NCBI GenBank assembly: GCA_001803235.1
Contig: MHBL01000126.1
Coordinates: 1 to 34,971 of the forward strand
Origin: Lentisphaerae bacterium RIFOXYA12_64_32
GTDB taxonomy: Bacteria > Verrucomicrobiota > Lentisphaeria > Oligosphaerales > YB12-FULL-65-16
DNA length: 34,971 nucleotides
Reading direction: 5' to 3'
The position numbers and the translations under genes are program-made. Of this stretch, positions 1-6,857 are shown piece after piece. A model generated the notes under the pieces. That model saw only the letters and a program-made list of their open reading frames with translations, was not told the origin of the DNA and made no database searches. Position 1 is the first letter of the stretch. Every line of letters begins with the position of its first letter.

Positions 1-44
1 AAAGCGGTGTCGCGCCGCCCGTGGCGGACTTGCCACCGCACTCC
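1..44. repeat. GC-rich nested inverted repeat at window edge
   Basis: The stretch contains GCGGTG near its left end and CACCGC near its right end, enclosing a smaller hairpin GTGGC-6 nt-GCCAC. It lies beyond the stop codon of the radical SAM gene (minus strand). It looks like a dispersed REP-type element, but it is cut by the window edge and I see no second copy here. From 45 to 142 I see no gene. Confidence 0.4.
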
Positions 45-142
45 ATAGGGTGACGTCGCCACGAACCTTAGTAGCATTGCTCTCCCCCTTTCACACCCCA
101 CACTCACGCACGCCCACACCCCCACACAACTCCTGCCCCGTG

Positions 143-1030
143 TCACAACCACAGCGGTGTTACCCCCGGAGAGTTGCGGTCAAGAGTATCGGAATTGAGC
201 AATCCGTCCAGCAGCGCCAAGAGGCCAGCTTTGTCGCGCGGCAGTCGGCCCTCGAGCGGCAGAACATTCGACACATGATTGGCGCGGAACACGGTGCTCT
301 GCAGTTCCAACCCCGCGATCAGTCGGCGCAGTTCGCACACGGCCTCATACTCAGTGACCGGCGTGAATGTGCCGGCCTTGATGCGTCGCCACAACGGCGT
401 GTTCTCCGTCGGCACCAGGCGCAGCACAGAGAGCAGCCGCGGTTGCATGCGGTTTATTGCTTCGGCCGTTGCCGCCGCATGCGTCTCTGAACGCTGTTGC
501 CCACCCAACCCCAGCAAAACCATCACCGACATGCGCAGTCCGCATGCTTGCGCGCGCCGTCCCGCCTCAACCATGTCGCTCACGACCTCGCTCTTCTCCA
601 TCTCGCGCAGGATCGAATCATCGCCGGTCTCAAGGCCCATGTACAGGGTGTGCAGCTTGAGCGTGCGGAGTTCGGTGAGCTGCTCGTCCGTCTTCGCCAG
701 GATCGAGCTGCCGTTGGCATAGACGCTAACCCGAGTGAGTTCGGGCAGGCCAGCGTTCAGAGCGGCAAGCACGTCGCGCAGTGCGGCAAATTCCAAGGCC
801 ATCACATCCCCGTCAGCCAAGAACACACGGCGTGCATCGGGTTCGCCCCGCACCGCTTTCCGTACCTGCCGCAGCATCTGCTCCAGCGGCGCCGGACGGT
901 ATGCCACGCCTTTATACATGCCGCAGAACACACAGGTGTTGTGCGGGCAGCCCTGCGCCACGCGCACGATCATGCTGTCCGCTTCCGCAGGCGGCCGGAA
1001 TAGACGTGGCGAGAAAAGGTCGAAAACCAC
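143..1030 (-). CDS. Radical SAM protein (COG1032-like)
   Basis: This 295-residue protein has the cluster-binding motif C28-x4-C33-x2-C36 (QGCPHNTCVFCGMY) close to its N-terminus. The cysteines would hold the [4Fe-4S] cluster that cleaves S-adenosylmethionine. Further on, YMGLETGDDSIL matches the conserved 'GlEtGsd' strand of Elp3/oxygen-independent coproporphyrinogen oxidase-like radical SAM barrels, and MVLLGLGG follows. The first Cys spacing is one residue longer than the canonical CxxxCxxC, which occurs in a COG1032 subfamily of uncharacterised radical SAM proteins. There is no B12-binding, TRAM or SPASM extension, so the substrate cannot be named. The gene is divergent from the thioesterase and ends in a repeat-bearing region. 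The start is the first ATG in frame and leaves only about 20 residues before the cluster motif. Family is secure; function is unknown. Confidence 0.85.
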   Translation of the reverse strand: MVFDLFSPRLFRPPAEADSMIVRVAQGCPHNTCVFCGMYKGVAYRPAPLEQMLRQVRKAVRGEPDARRVFLADGDVMALEFAALRDVLAALNAGLPELTRVSVYANGSSILAKTDEQLTELRTLKLHTLYMGLETGDDSILREMEKSEVVSDMVEAGRRAQACGLRMSVMVLLGLGGQQRSETHAAATAEAINRMQPRLLSVLRLVPTENTPLWRRIKAGTFTPVTEYEAVCELRRLIAGLELQSTVFRANHVSNVLPLEGRLPRDKAGLLALLDGLLNSDTLDRNSPGVTPLWL

Positions 1031-1302
1031 AACACGGACTCCTTTTGCTTGTCCGCAAGGCGCGGCGGCTTGCGGAATTCAGGGTCAAGTTTCTAAGGAA
1101 TGCATGCCAACCGCTTCCCACTGCGTAACCCTACTGGGCTGCCCCCGACACTCGCCCGTTGTGGATCCTGCAATATATACCCAGACCACAACCGACTTGC
1201 CCGCGGCATTTTCACAAGGTACTTTTCCCTCGACAAGGCAGCAACGGATGAGGGGCAACAACCCGTACGTCGCTTGCCCCAAGAGGCGAGAAGGAGTCTG
1301 AC
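1031..1302. other. Intergenic region between divergent genes
   Basis: This 272-bp region separates the radical SAM gene (minus) from the thioesterase (plus). It carries a plus-strand promoter candidate at 1197-1225. It also has a 7-bp inverted repeat, GTTGTGG (1158-1164) and CCACAAC (1186-1192), around an AT-rich core AATATATAC. That is a possible operator or part of the minus-strand promoter. No other gene is visible. Confidence 0.4.
1197..1225 (+). promoter_or_regulatory. Sigma-70-type promoter for thioesterase
   Basis: TTGCCC (1197-1202), a 17-nt spacer and TACTTT (1220-1225) would start transcription near 1232, about 70 nt before the thioesterase ATG. The hexamer pair closely resembles the one at 3726-3754, which supports it as a real local promoter type. 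Confidence 0.5.
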
Positions 1303-1728
1303 ATGAACGATATTCGTGAATTCTTCAAGCGTGACACGTTTGCGGAGTATCTTGGCATTCAGTTGGTTGAGGTCGCGCCCGGCTACGCCAAGGCCACCAT
1401 GAAGCTCACCGCCAAACACCTCAACGGTGTCGATGTTGCCCACGGTGGTGCCATATTCTCGCTCGCCGACCTGGTGTTCGCCGCCGCCTCCAACTCGCAC
1501 GGCACGGTCGCCGTGGCCATCAACGCCAGCATCCACTTCCTCAAAGGTGCCGTCCAGAACGCAACGCTCACCGCAGAGGCAAAAGAAGTCTCGCTGCACC
1601 CGAAGCTCGGCACGTACGCCATCAGCGTCACCGACGAGAAAGGCAGTTTGGTCGCCACGTTCCAGGGCATGGTCTACCGCAAGGGCGACAAACTCACCGA
1701 CCTCCCGCCGCGGTCGGCGGGAGGATGA
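1303..1728 (+). CDS. PaaI-family hotdog thioesterase
   Basis: This 141-residue protein is a single hotdog fold. The signature runs LNGVDVAHGGAIFSLADLVF: the HGG loop and the Asp eight residues later are the usual CoA-binding and catalytic elements of PaaI/YdiI-type acyl-CoA thioesterases. Such enzymes hydrolyse phenylacetyl- or other aryl/acyl-CoA esters in the cytoplasm as oligomers. Length is typical. AAGGAG at 1291-1296 sits 6 nt before the ATG and fixes the start. The last ten residues (TDLPPRSAGG) are encoded by a perfect hairpin at 1701-1724 and probably are not part of the fold. No phenylacetate or fatty-acid genes are nearby, so the substrate is open. Confidence 0.88.
   Translation: MNDIREFFKRDTFAEYLGIQLVEVAPGYAKATMKLTAKHLNGVDVAHGGAIFSLADLVFAAASNSHGTVAVAINASIHFLKGAVQNATLTAEAKEVSLHPKLGTYAISVTDEKGSLVATFQGMVYRKGDKLTDLPPRSAGG
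1701..1724. repeat. Perfect hairpin ending the thioesterase gene
   Basis: CCTCCCGCCG and CGGCGGGAGG form a 10-bp perfect stem around the loop CGGT. The stop TGA follows at 1726-1728. No T-run follows, so it is not a canonical intrinsic terminator. It could still stabilise the transcript 3' end between the convergent thioesterase and permease genes, or be an inserted REP-like unit that extended the reading frame. Confidence 0.55.
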
Positions 1729-1741
1729 GGGTTCAGTGCGG

Positions 1742-1759
1742 GACAGGTCCGACAGGTCC
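1742..1759. repeat. Two tandem GACAGGTCC nonamers
   Basis: The 9-mer GACAGGTCC occurs twice head to tail in the 103-bp gap between the convergent thioesterase and permease genes. A GAACCCC heptamer-like remnant lies at about 1800-1806. It is one of several nonamer micro-arrays in this window. Confidence 0.6.
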
Positions 1760-1831
1760 GAGCGCATATGCCGCCTTTCGCCTGCCCTGCCAGACACCTG
1801 AACCCCAAAAACCTGGAACCTCTCCCGTCCC

Positions 1832-3529
1832 CTACACCCGGAACAGCGCACCCAGGCGCTTGCCGAGCAGGAACGACGTGATCAGAAGTGCTGCCCCCAG
1901 GAACACCATGGTCCACACGCCCAACGCGGCCGCCAGCGCCTGTCCCTGCCCCAACAGCATCGACAATTCATAGATTGACTTCGTGATCGGGAAATACACC
2001 GACTTCTGCGCCAGGATCAGCGAGTCGGAAACCTCGAGCATCGAGAAACTGAAGGCCAGCAAGCCGCCGGCGATCAGGTTCGCCGAAATCAAGGGCGCCG
2101 TGATGCGCCGGAACGTCCGCCATGGCCCGGCACCAAGATTCATGGCAGCCTCCTCAAAGCTCACCGAGGTCTGCTGTAACCCCGCCACTGCAGCACGAAC
2201 CACATACGGCAACCGTCGCACCGCGTAGGCGACGATCAGCAGCACGGTCGGGTTTTCGATCGGATCGAGGAAGTTGAGCACTCGACCCTTCTGCGTCATG
2301 GCCAGGTATCCGAAGGCCAGGACCAGCCCAGGCACGGCCAGGGGCAGCATGGACATCGAATCAATCAACCAGCGACCGCGCAGCTTCGTACGCACCACCA
2401 CGCAGGCCACAAACACCCCGAACAGCATCGCCACCGCGGTGGCCACGGCAGCGTATCGAACACTGTTCAGGATGCTGGGCACCGTCAGGTTGTGCCCCAG
2501 TGCCGCCTGGTAATGGGCCAGGGTCAGCGTCGACGGCAGAACCGTACGGTACCAGGCCCCGGCCAACGAGATGCCGATCACTCCCAGGTGCGGCAGCACC
2601 GCGATACCGATCAGCGCCAAGAAGAACAGCGTCACACCCCACCCCCGCATGCCGCTCAGCCGCACCTGACGCACCGCCGTCCCAGCCTTCGACATCATGG
2701 CGTAGGCCTTGCGCCCTACAGTGAACCGCGCCAGCAGATAGAGCAGTCCCGCCGCCGCCAGCATGACCGTGACCAGCACGTAAGGCATCGGACTGTCGCC
2801 AATCTCTTTGATCCCGTTGAAAATCTGCACAGGCGTAACCCGCTCGTAGTTAAACATCAACGGCGTCCCGAGTTCAGTAAAACTCCAGATGAAGACCAGC
2901 GCACCGCCGGCGAAGATGCCCGGCATGACCAACGGCAGCGTAATGCGCCGGAAACGACGGAACCCCACGCAGCCCAGGTTCGCCGCCGCCTCGTTCAGCA
3001 CGGGGTCCACGTTGGCCAAAGCCGCCACCGCGTTGAGGTACAGAATCGGGTAGAGATGCAAGGCTTCGACCAGCACGACACCCATAAACCCACCCGTTCC
3101 CAGCCAGTCAATGGCCTCCGCCGGTCGAATGAACCCGAGCCACGCCAACAGTGAGTTCAGACTCCCGAACTGGCCGAATACCCGCTGCATGCCTAGCGCA
3201 CCGACAAACGGCGGCAGAATGAGCGGCAGCAGCAACGCGCCGGTCAACCACCGCTTCCCCGGGAAATCGAAGCGGTCCGCCAACCACGCCAGTGGCAAGG
3301 CCGCAAGCAACGCCAGCAATGTCGTGCAAACCGCAATCGCAAATGTGTTGCACAGGCCCTCCATGTACAGCGGATTCCGACAGAACTCCGCAAAGTAGAA
3401 CAGCGTGACATGCCCCCGTTCATCCACGAATCCGCCGCGCAGGATTTCGAAAATCGGCAGAAAGAAGAACGCCAGAAAGAAAAGCAGCACGCTCCCCAGC
3501 GCCAGTAGGAGCATGACCTTGCGTACCAT
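1832..3529 (-). CDS. Iron-type ABC transporter permease, two fused domains
   Basis: This 565-residue inner-membrane protein has about twelve hydrophobic segments in two homologous halves. Each half has an EAA loop that contacts the ATPase: EAAANLGCVGFRRFRRITLP in the first and EEAAMNLGAGPWRTFRRITA in the second, each followed by a proline- or glycine-rich turn. Fused permeases of this layout are the SfuB/FbpB/ThiP type, which import ferric iron, thiamine or phosphonates. The start was moved from a GTG 33 nt upstream to the ATG at 3529, because GGAG/GAGG precedes it at good spacing and a transmembrane segment begins at once. Neither neighbour encodes a binding protein or ATPase, so this permease is an orphan here. 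Substrate is undecided. Confidence 0.85.
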   Translation of the reverse strand: MVRKVMLLLALGSVLLFFLAFFFLPIFEILRGGFVDERGHVTLFYFAEFCRNPLYMEGLCNTFAIAVCTTLLALLAALPLAWLADRFDFPGKRWLTGALLLPLILPPFVGALGMQRVFGQFGSLNSLLAWLGFIRPAEAIDWLGTGGFMGVVLVEALHLYPILYLNAVAALANVDPVLNEAAANLGCVGFRRFRRITLPLVMPGIFAGGALVFIWSFTELGTPLMFNYERVTPVQIFNGIKEIGDSPMPYVLVTVMLAAAGLLYLLARFTVGRKAYAMMSKAGTAVRQVRLSGMRGWGVTLFFLALIGIAVLPHLGVIGISLAGAWYRTVLPSTLTLAHYQAALGHNLTVPSILNSVRYAAVATAVAMLFGVFVACVVVRTKLRGRWLIDSMSMLPLAVPGLVLAFGYLAMTQKGRVLNFLDPIENPTVLLIVAYAVRRLPYVVRAAVAGLQQTSVSFEEAAMNLGAGPWRTFRRITAPLISANLIAGGLLAFSFSMLEVSDSLILAQKSVYFPITKSIYELSMLLGQGQALAAALGVWTMVFLGAALLITSFLLGKRLGALFRV

Positions 3530-3725
3530 GCGACCGCCTCTCCGTCCCGCATGCGCCACCACGCGCCCTACACCGGCGAACGGCGCCGGACATCAACCCC
3601 GACGGCTCGGGAGTCCCTTCACCCTGAACCCTCCATCGTCGCATCCTCGTGGCCGAGACAGGAGAGCAAGCGACATCGCGAACCGCCCGCCGCCACGGTG
3701 GCACTGCATACCCGTCACCGTCCGG

Positions 3726-3754
3726 TTGCCGTCAGGAAACAGACGCGCTACTTT
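3726..3754 (+). promoter_or_regulatory. Promoter for the phosphoesterase gene
   Basis: TTGCCG (3726-3731), a 17-nt spacer and TACTTT (3749-3754) predict a transcript start near 3761. The rest of the gap between the divergent permease and phosphoesterase holds one and a half GAACCCT heptamers at about 3621-3632 and nothing else I recognise. Confidence 0.5.
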
Positions 3755-3804
3755 ACCGCTAGCGTCTCAGGAAGACAATGTGCGCGGACGCAGGGAACAG
3801 ACAC

Positions 3805-4539
3805 ATGCCAAAAATCGGCATCATCGGCGACATTCACGCCAACCTCATCGCCTTGCAGTCCGTTCTGGACGTACTCGACAAGGAAGGGTGCCTGTCCCTG
3901 GTCTGCACCGGCGACATCGTCGGCTATGGCCCGGCCCCTGCAGACTGCATCCGTCTGGTACGTGAACGCAAAATCGCCTGTGTCCTCGGCAATCATGACC
4001 ACTATGTCACCATGATCATGGACCCGCGTGTCGAGGAACTGCGGGAAGACATCCGAACCACAGTCAAGTGGACCCAGAACCTGCTGGCCATGAATGACCT
4101 CAAATGGCTGGCGCAACTCCCTGTCCAACTGGACTTGGAGCATTTCAGCGTCGTACACGGTGCATTCGGCCCAAAACGCTGGACGTACCTCAAGAACGAG
4201 AGCAGTCTCGCCTACAATTTCGAGCACCAGAAGGTGGCTCTCGCCTTCTGTGGTCACAGCCATGTCCCGCTCATCTCATACCCGCGCGACGCCGCACCGC
4301 CTCACCTTACCTACTTCCGAACCAAGACCAAGATCGACAAACCCAAGACGATCATCAACGTCGGCGCCGTAGGACAACCTCGAGACCACGACCCGCGCGC
4401 CGCGTGTGGAGTCTTCGATACCGACGAACGGACCGTCAGACCCATCCGCGTCCCGTATGACATTGTAAAGTGCCAAACTCTCATGCGTGAGCTCAGCCTG
4501 CCCGCAGCCTTCATCGACCGCCTCTCCGAGGGACGCTGA
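3805..4539 (+). CDS. Calcineurin-like metallophosphoesterase (YfcE/MJ0936-like)
   Basis: This 244-residue cytoplasmic protein carries the metal-binding set of the family in order: GDIHAN (D9, H11), GDIVGYGP (D37), GNHD (N63, H64), VVHG (H118) and CGHSH (H151, H153). The closing NVGAVGQPRD strand is typical of the short single-domain phosphodiesterases (YfcE, MJ0936) that hydrolyse phosphodiesters with two divalent metals. An in-frame ATG at 3778 is also possible: AGGA lies 5 nt before it, and it would add nine residues. I prefer 3805 because family members begin directly at the MPKIGIIGD strand, with AGGGA upstream. Substrate unknown. The gene has its own promoter and is followed by a separate one for the TPR gene. 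Confidence 0.85.
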   Translation: MPKIGIIGDIHANLIALQSVLDVLDKEGCLSLVCTGDIVGYGPAPADCIRLVRERKIACVLGNHDHYVTMIMDPRVEELREDIRTTVKWTQNLLAMNDLKWLAQLPVQLDLEHFSVVHGAFGPKRWTYLKNESSLAYNFEHQKVALAFCGHSHVPLISYPRDAAPPHLTYFRTKTKIDKPKTIINVGAVGQPRDHDPRAACGVFDTDERTVRPIRVPYDIVKCQTLMRELSLPAAFIDRLSEGR

Positions 4540-4589
4540 ACCGCCGCCCGCCGTTATTGGCGCAGGCACAGTTTGCACGTACATGTCGG

Positions 4590-4617
4590 TTGATTTTCGC
4601 GCCAGCAGGACTATTAT
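4590..4617 (+). promoter_or_regulatory. Promoter for the TPR protein gene
   Basis: TTGATT (4590-4595), a 16-nt spacer and TATTAT (4612-4617) lie about 100 nt before the TPR gene start. The predicted leader is G-rich, with runs GGGTGGGGGTGGGGGG, which could fold into a stable or G-quadruplex-like structure. Confidence 0.55.
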
Positions 4618-4715
4618 GGAGGCCGGGTGGGGGTGGGGGGAGTCGGCTGGGAACTTTCCCTCAGCCGCCTCTTCCCGTCCTCGCCTTGATGCAGAACCTG
4701 GGATGGACAGGAGCA

Positions 4716-5255
4716 ATGGGCGACCGAATCATATTCAGACTGCCGCCTAACAAGCGGACACTCAAGTTCAAACGCAAGGACCTCTCCGCAATGACCCCTG
4801 TCGGCGTCCAGCCGGCCGTTGAGGAAGAGGAAGAACCCGACGAACTCGACGTTGCGACACCTTCTGCGGGACCCGCAGTCGAGTCCATTTCTGACCGTTT
4901 CGACCGCAGCGAAGCGCCGCCGGTCGACGCCGGCGAATGGCTGCGTTGCTACGAAACGGGCAAGGAGTTCGAGGCCCAGGAAAAGTACTGGGAAGCCGTG
5001 GCCCAGTACAAGCGTGCCGAAATGCTGAATGCCGACTCGGTGGACGTGATGAACCACCTGGGATTCTGCAACTGCATGCTCGGACGCATCCACGAGGCCC
5101 AGGAGATCTTCCTGCGCGTTCTGGAGAAAGACCCTTCGCACGTCCAGGCCCTGGTCCGACTCGCCGCCACCTTCGAGTCCCAGGAAGACTACTACAACGC
5201 CACCATCGTCTACCGCCGCGCCGTCGGCGTCCTGACCGGACTCAAGTTCAAGTGA
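4716..5255 (+). CDS. Small TPR-repeat protein
   Basis: This 179-residue protein has a basic N-terminus (PPNKRTLKFKRKD), then an acidic low-complexity linker (EEEEEPDELD, about residues 36-45). About three tetratricopeptide repeats occupy the C-terminal 110 residues: the helix pairs starting WLRCYETGKEFEAQEKYWEA, VMNHLGFCNCMLGRIHEA and ALVRLAATFESQEDYYNA. TPRs scaffold protein-protein contacts, and the partner is unknown. I chose the ATG at 4716; GGATGG lies 10 nt upstream, while AGGAG is only 2 nt away. The upstream in-frame extension from 4557 is low-complexity and overlaps the predicted promoter. No signal peptide is seen. It may be a cytoplasmic adaptor, but nothing in the context ties it to a pathway. 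Confidence 0.75.
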   Translation: MGDRIIFRLPPNKRTLKFKRKDLSAMTPVGVQPAVEEEEEPDELDVATPSAGPAVESISDRFDRSEAPPVDAGEWLRCYETGKEFEAQEKYWEAVAQYKRAEMLNADSVDVMNHLGFCNCMLGRIHEAQEIFLRVLEKDPSHVQALVRLAATFESQEDYYNATIVYRRAVGVLTGLKFK

Positions 5256-5606
5256 GTGACCCAGGACGCGCCCCGGATCCACCCAACCCCTTGGCCGTGG
5301 TAGGGTTTCACCCCATGGCAATCGGTCCGGTACCGGCCTACATTGCATTACGTAAAGTTGCGACCTTCGCAATGAGCCTGGCAAGCTTCACGTGGAAGTA
5401 AGGCAAGGCTCCCGCCTTGCCGATTTCTCGCATGGCCGTCGTCCTGCATGGTGACAGCAAGGCCGAGCCTTGCTCTACTTCCTCCGCGCCCAAATGGGAG
5501 GCGGAGACGATGCCGCGGCTCGTGGCCAGGAAAGACGTTGCCATCGAACATGTCACGCCGGAAGTCGGGCGGAAAGGACGCCGGAGCAGCCGGCGCGAGG
5601 TCCACG
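5256..5606. other. Intergenic region with an 89-bp repeat element
   Basis: This 351-bp gap separates the TPR gene from the PAS gene. It holds the inverted element at 5394-5482 and a short palindrome, TTGCGA-CCT-TCGCAA (5358-5372), that could be an operator. The reading frame of the PAS protein stays open upstream to 5448, but that part is repeat-derived. Confidence 0.5.
5394..5482. repeat. 89-bp inverted-repeat element, GGAAGTA family
   Basis: The left end GGAAGTAAGGCAAGGCTC and the right end, read on the other strand, GGAAGTAGAGCAAGGCTC match at 16 of 18 positions. The element is therefore two REP-like units facing each other. Each unit is itself a hairpin: GGCAAGGC-TCCC-GCCTTGCC (5402-5421) and AGCAAGGC-CGA-GCCTTGCT (5456-5474). 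Related ends occur at 9232 inside the hybrid kinase gene, and a hairpin relative occurs at 29318. Confidence 0.8.
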
Positions 5607-6857
5607 ATGAGCAACACGGACAACCGACCCGAACCTGCGGACAGACTGCGCCAGCAGGCCGAAGAGGCCGCTCGCGGGAACGCCGCGCCGGCGCCGGCGA
5701 ACCCGGCGGCGCTCTCGCCCGAAGATACCGGCCGGCTCGTCCACGAATTGCGGGTGCACCAGATCGAACTGGAAACACAGAACGAAGAACTGCGCCGGAT
5801 ACAGGCGGAACTTGAGGCGTCGCGGACGCGGTACTTCGACCTCTACGATCTCGCACCGGTCGGCTATGTCACGCTCAGCGACCAGGGGTTGATCCTGGAG
5901 GCGAACCTCACCGCCGCCAAACTGCTCGGCGTCGCCAGAGGCGCGCTGGTCAAGCAGCCGCTGCCCCGCTTTGTCCTCCCCGAGGATCAGGACATCTTCT
6001 CCCGGCGACGGAAACAACTCCTCGAAACGGGCGCGCCGCAAGTCTGCGAGCTGCGAATGCTGCGCCAGGACGGCTCGCAATTCTGGGCGTGCCTGGAGGC
6101 GACCACGGCGCAGGCGCCTTCGACGGATTCGACCAGCCCGCCGCCAGCAAGTCCAGGGCAAGGCGCCGACGGACCTCTCGTGTGCCGCGTTGTGATGAGC
6201 GACATCACGGCGCGCAAACGCGCCGACGAGGAAGTCAAGGCCGGCGCGGAGGAGTTGGCGGCCATCTACCAGAACGTGCCGGTCTTCATGCTGCTCGTCG
6301 ACGGCGACAGGCGCGTGCGGAAAGCGAACGCTTCTGTCCTCGAATTCGTGGGCCGCCCGGCCGCCGAAATGATCGGCCGGCGCGCCGGCGAGGTGTTGCG
6401 TTGCCTGCATTCCCTCGAGGCGCCGACAGGGTGCGGCACCGGACCGCATTGCCGCGAGTGCACGGTGCGCCGCACCGTCATGGACACGCTCGAAACCGGC
6501 CAGAGTCATAAGCAAGTGGATGCGAGCCTGCCGCTCTCCGTGCAGGGAAAGGAGACGGTGCTGACGGTTCTGCTCTCCACTTCGAAACTGACGATCGCGG
6601 GGCAACCCATGGCGCTGGTCACCATGGTGGACATCACGGCGCGCAAGCAGGCCGAGGAGGAACTGCGGGAACGTACGGCGGCATTGGAGACTTTCAACCA
6701 GACAATGCTGGGTCGGGAGACCCGCATCATCGAACTGAAGGAGGCGGTCAACCGGCTCTGCGTCGAACTCGGGCGGGCGCCGGCGTATCCGCCGGTATGG
6801 CAGGAGGCAGTGGACGGGGAGCACAACGCGGCCATGTCCGAGAAGAAGCCTTCATGA
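5607..6857 (+). CDS. PAS-domain signalling protein without kinase domain
   Basis: This 416-residue protein begins with a helical segment (VHELRVHQIELETQNEEL, the usual lead-in to PAS kinases). PAS 1 follows (about 75-205; YFDLYDLAPVGYVTLSD, closing with DITARKRADEE). PAS 2 comes next (about 225-345; closing DITARKQAEEEL), and then a coiled coil. PAS 2 has four cysteines, C266-x9-C276-x5-C282-x2-C285, which could bind a metal, Fe-S cluster or haem. There is no HisKA, HATPase, GGDEF or output domain, so it must act through another protein. Its TGA overlaps the ATG of the hybrid kinase by 4 bp (ATGA), indicating translational coupling and a shared task. The ATG at 5607 was chosen for its GAGG 6 nt upstream; upstream in-frame sequence is repeat-derived. 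Confidence 0.85.
   Translation: MSNTDNRPEPADRLRQQAEEAARGNAAPAPANPAALSPEDTGRLVHELRVHQIELETQNEELRRIQAELEASRTRYFDLYDLAPVGYVTLSDQGLILEANLTAAKLLGVARGALVKQPLPRFVLPEDQDIFSRRRKQLLETGAPQVCELRMLRQDGSQFWACLEATTAQAPSTDSTSPPPASPGQGADGPLVCRVVMSDITARKRADEEVKAGAEELAAIYQNVPVFMLLVDGDRRVRKANASVLEFVGRPAAEMIGRRAGEVLRCLHSLEAPTGCGTGPHCRECTVRRTVMDTLETGQSHKQVDASLPLSVQGKETVLTVLLSTSKLTIAGQPMALVTMVDITARKQAEEELRERTAALETFNQTMLGRETRIIELKEAVNRLCVELGRAPAYPPVWQEAVDGEHNAAMSEKKPS

Noticed and set aside
4620..4645. Riboswitch or G-quadruplex in the TPR gene leader
   Set aside because: The G runs are visible, but no known riboswitch motif is seen; only a structural possibility is noted with the promoter.
5448..5606. N-terminal extension of the PAS protein to the first in-frame start
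   Set aside because: This stretch overlaps the 89-bp inverted-repeat element and is low-complexity Arg/Pro-rich. ATG 5607 has a proper GAGG site.
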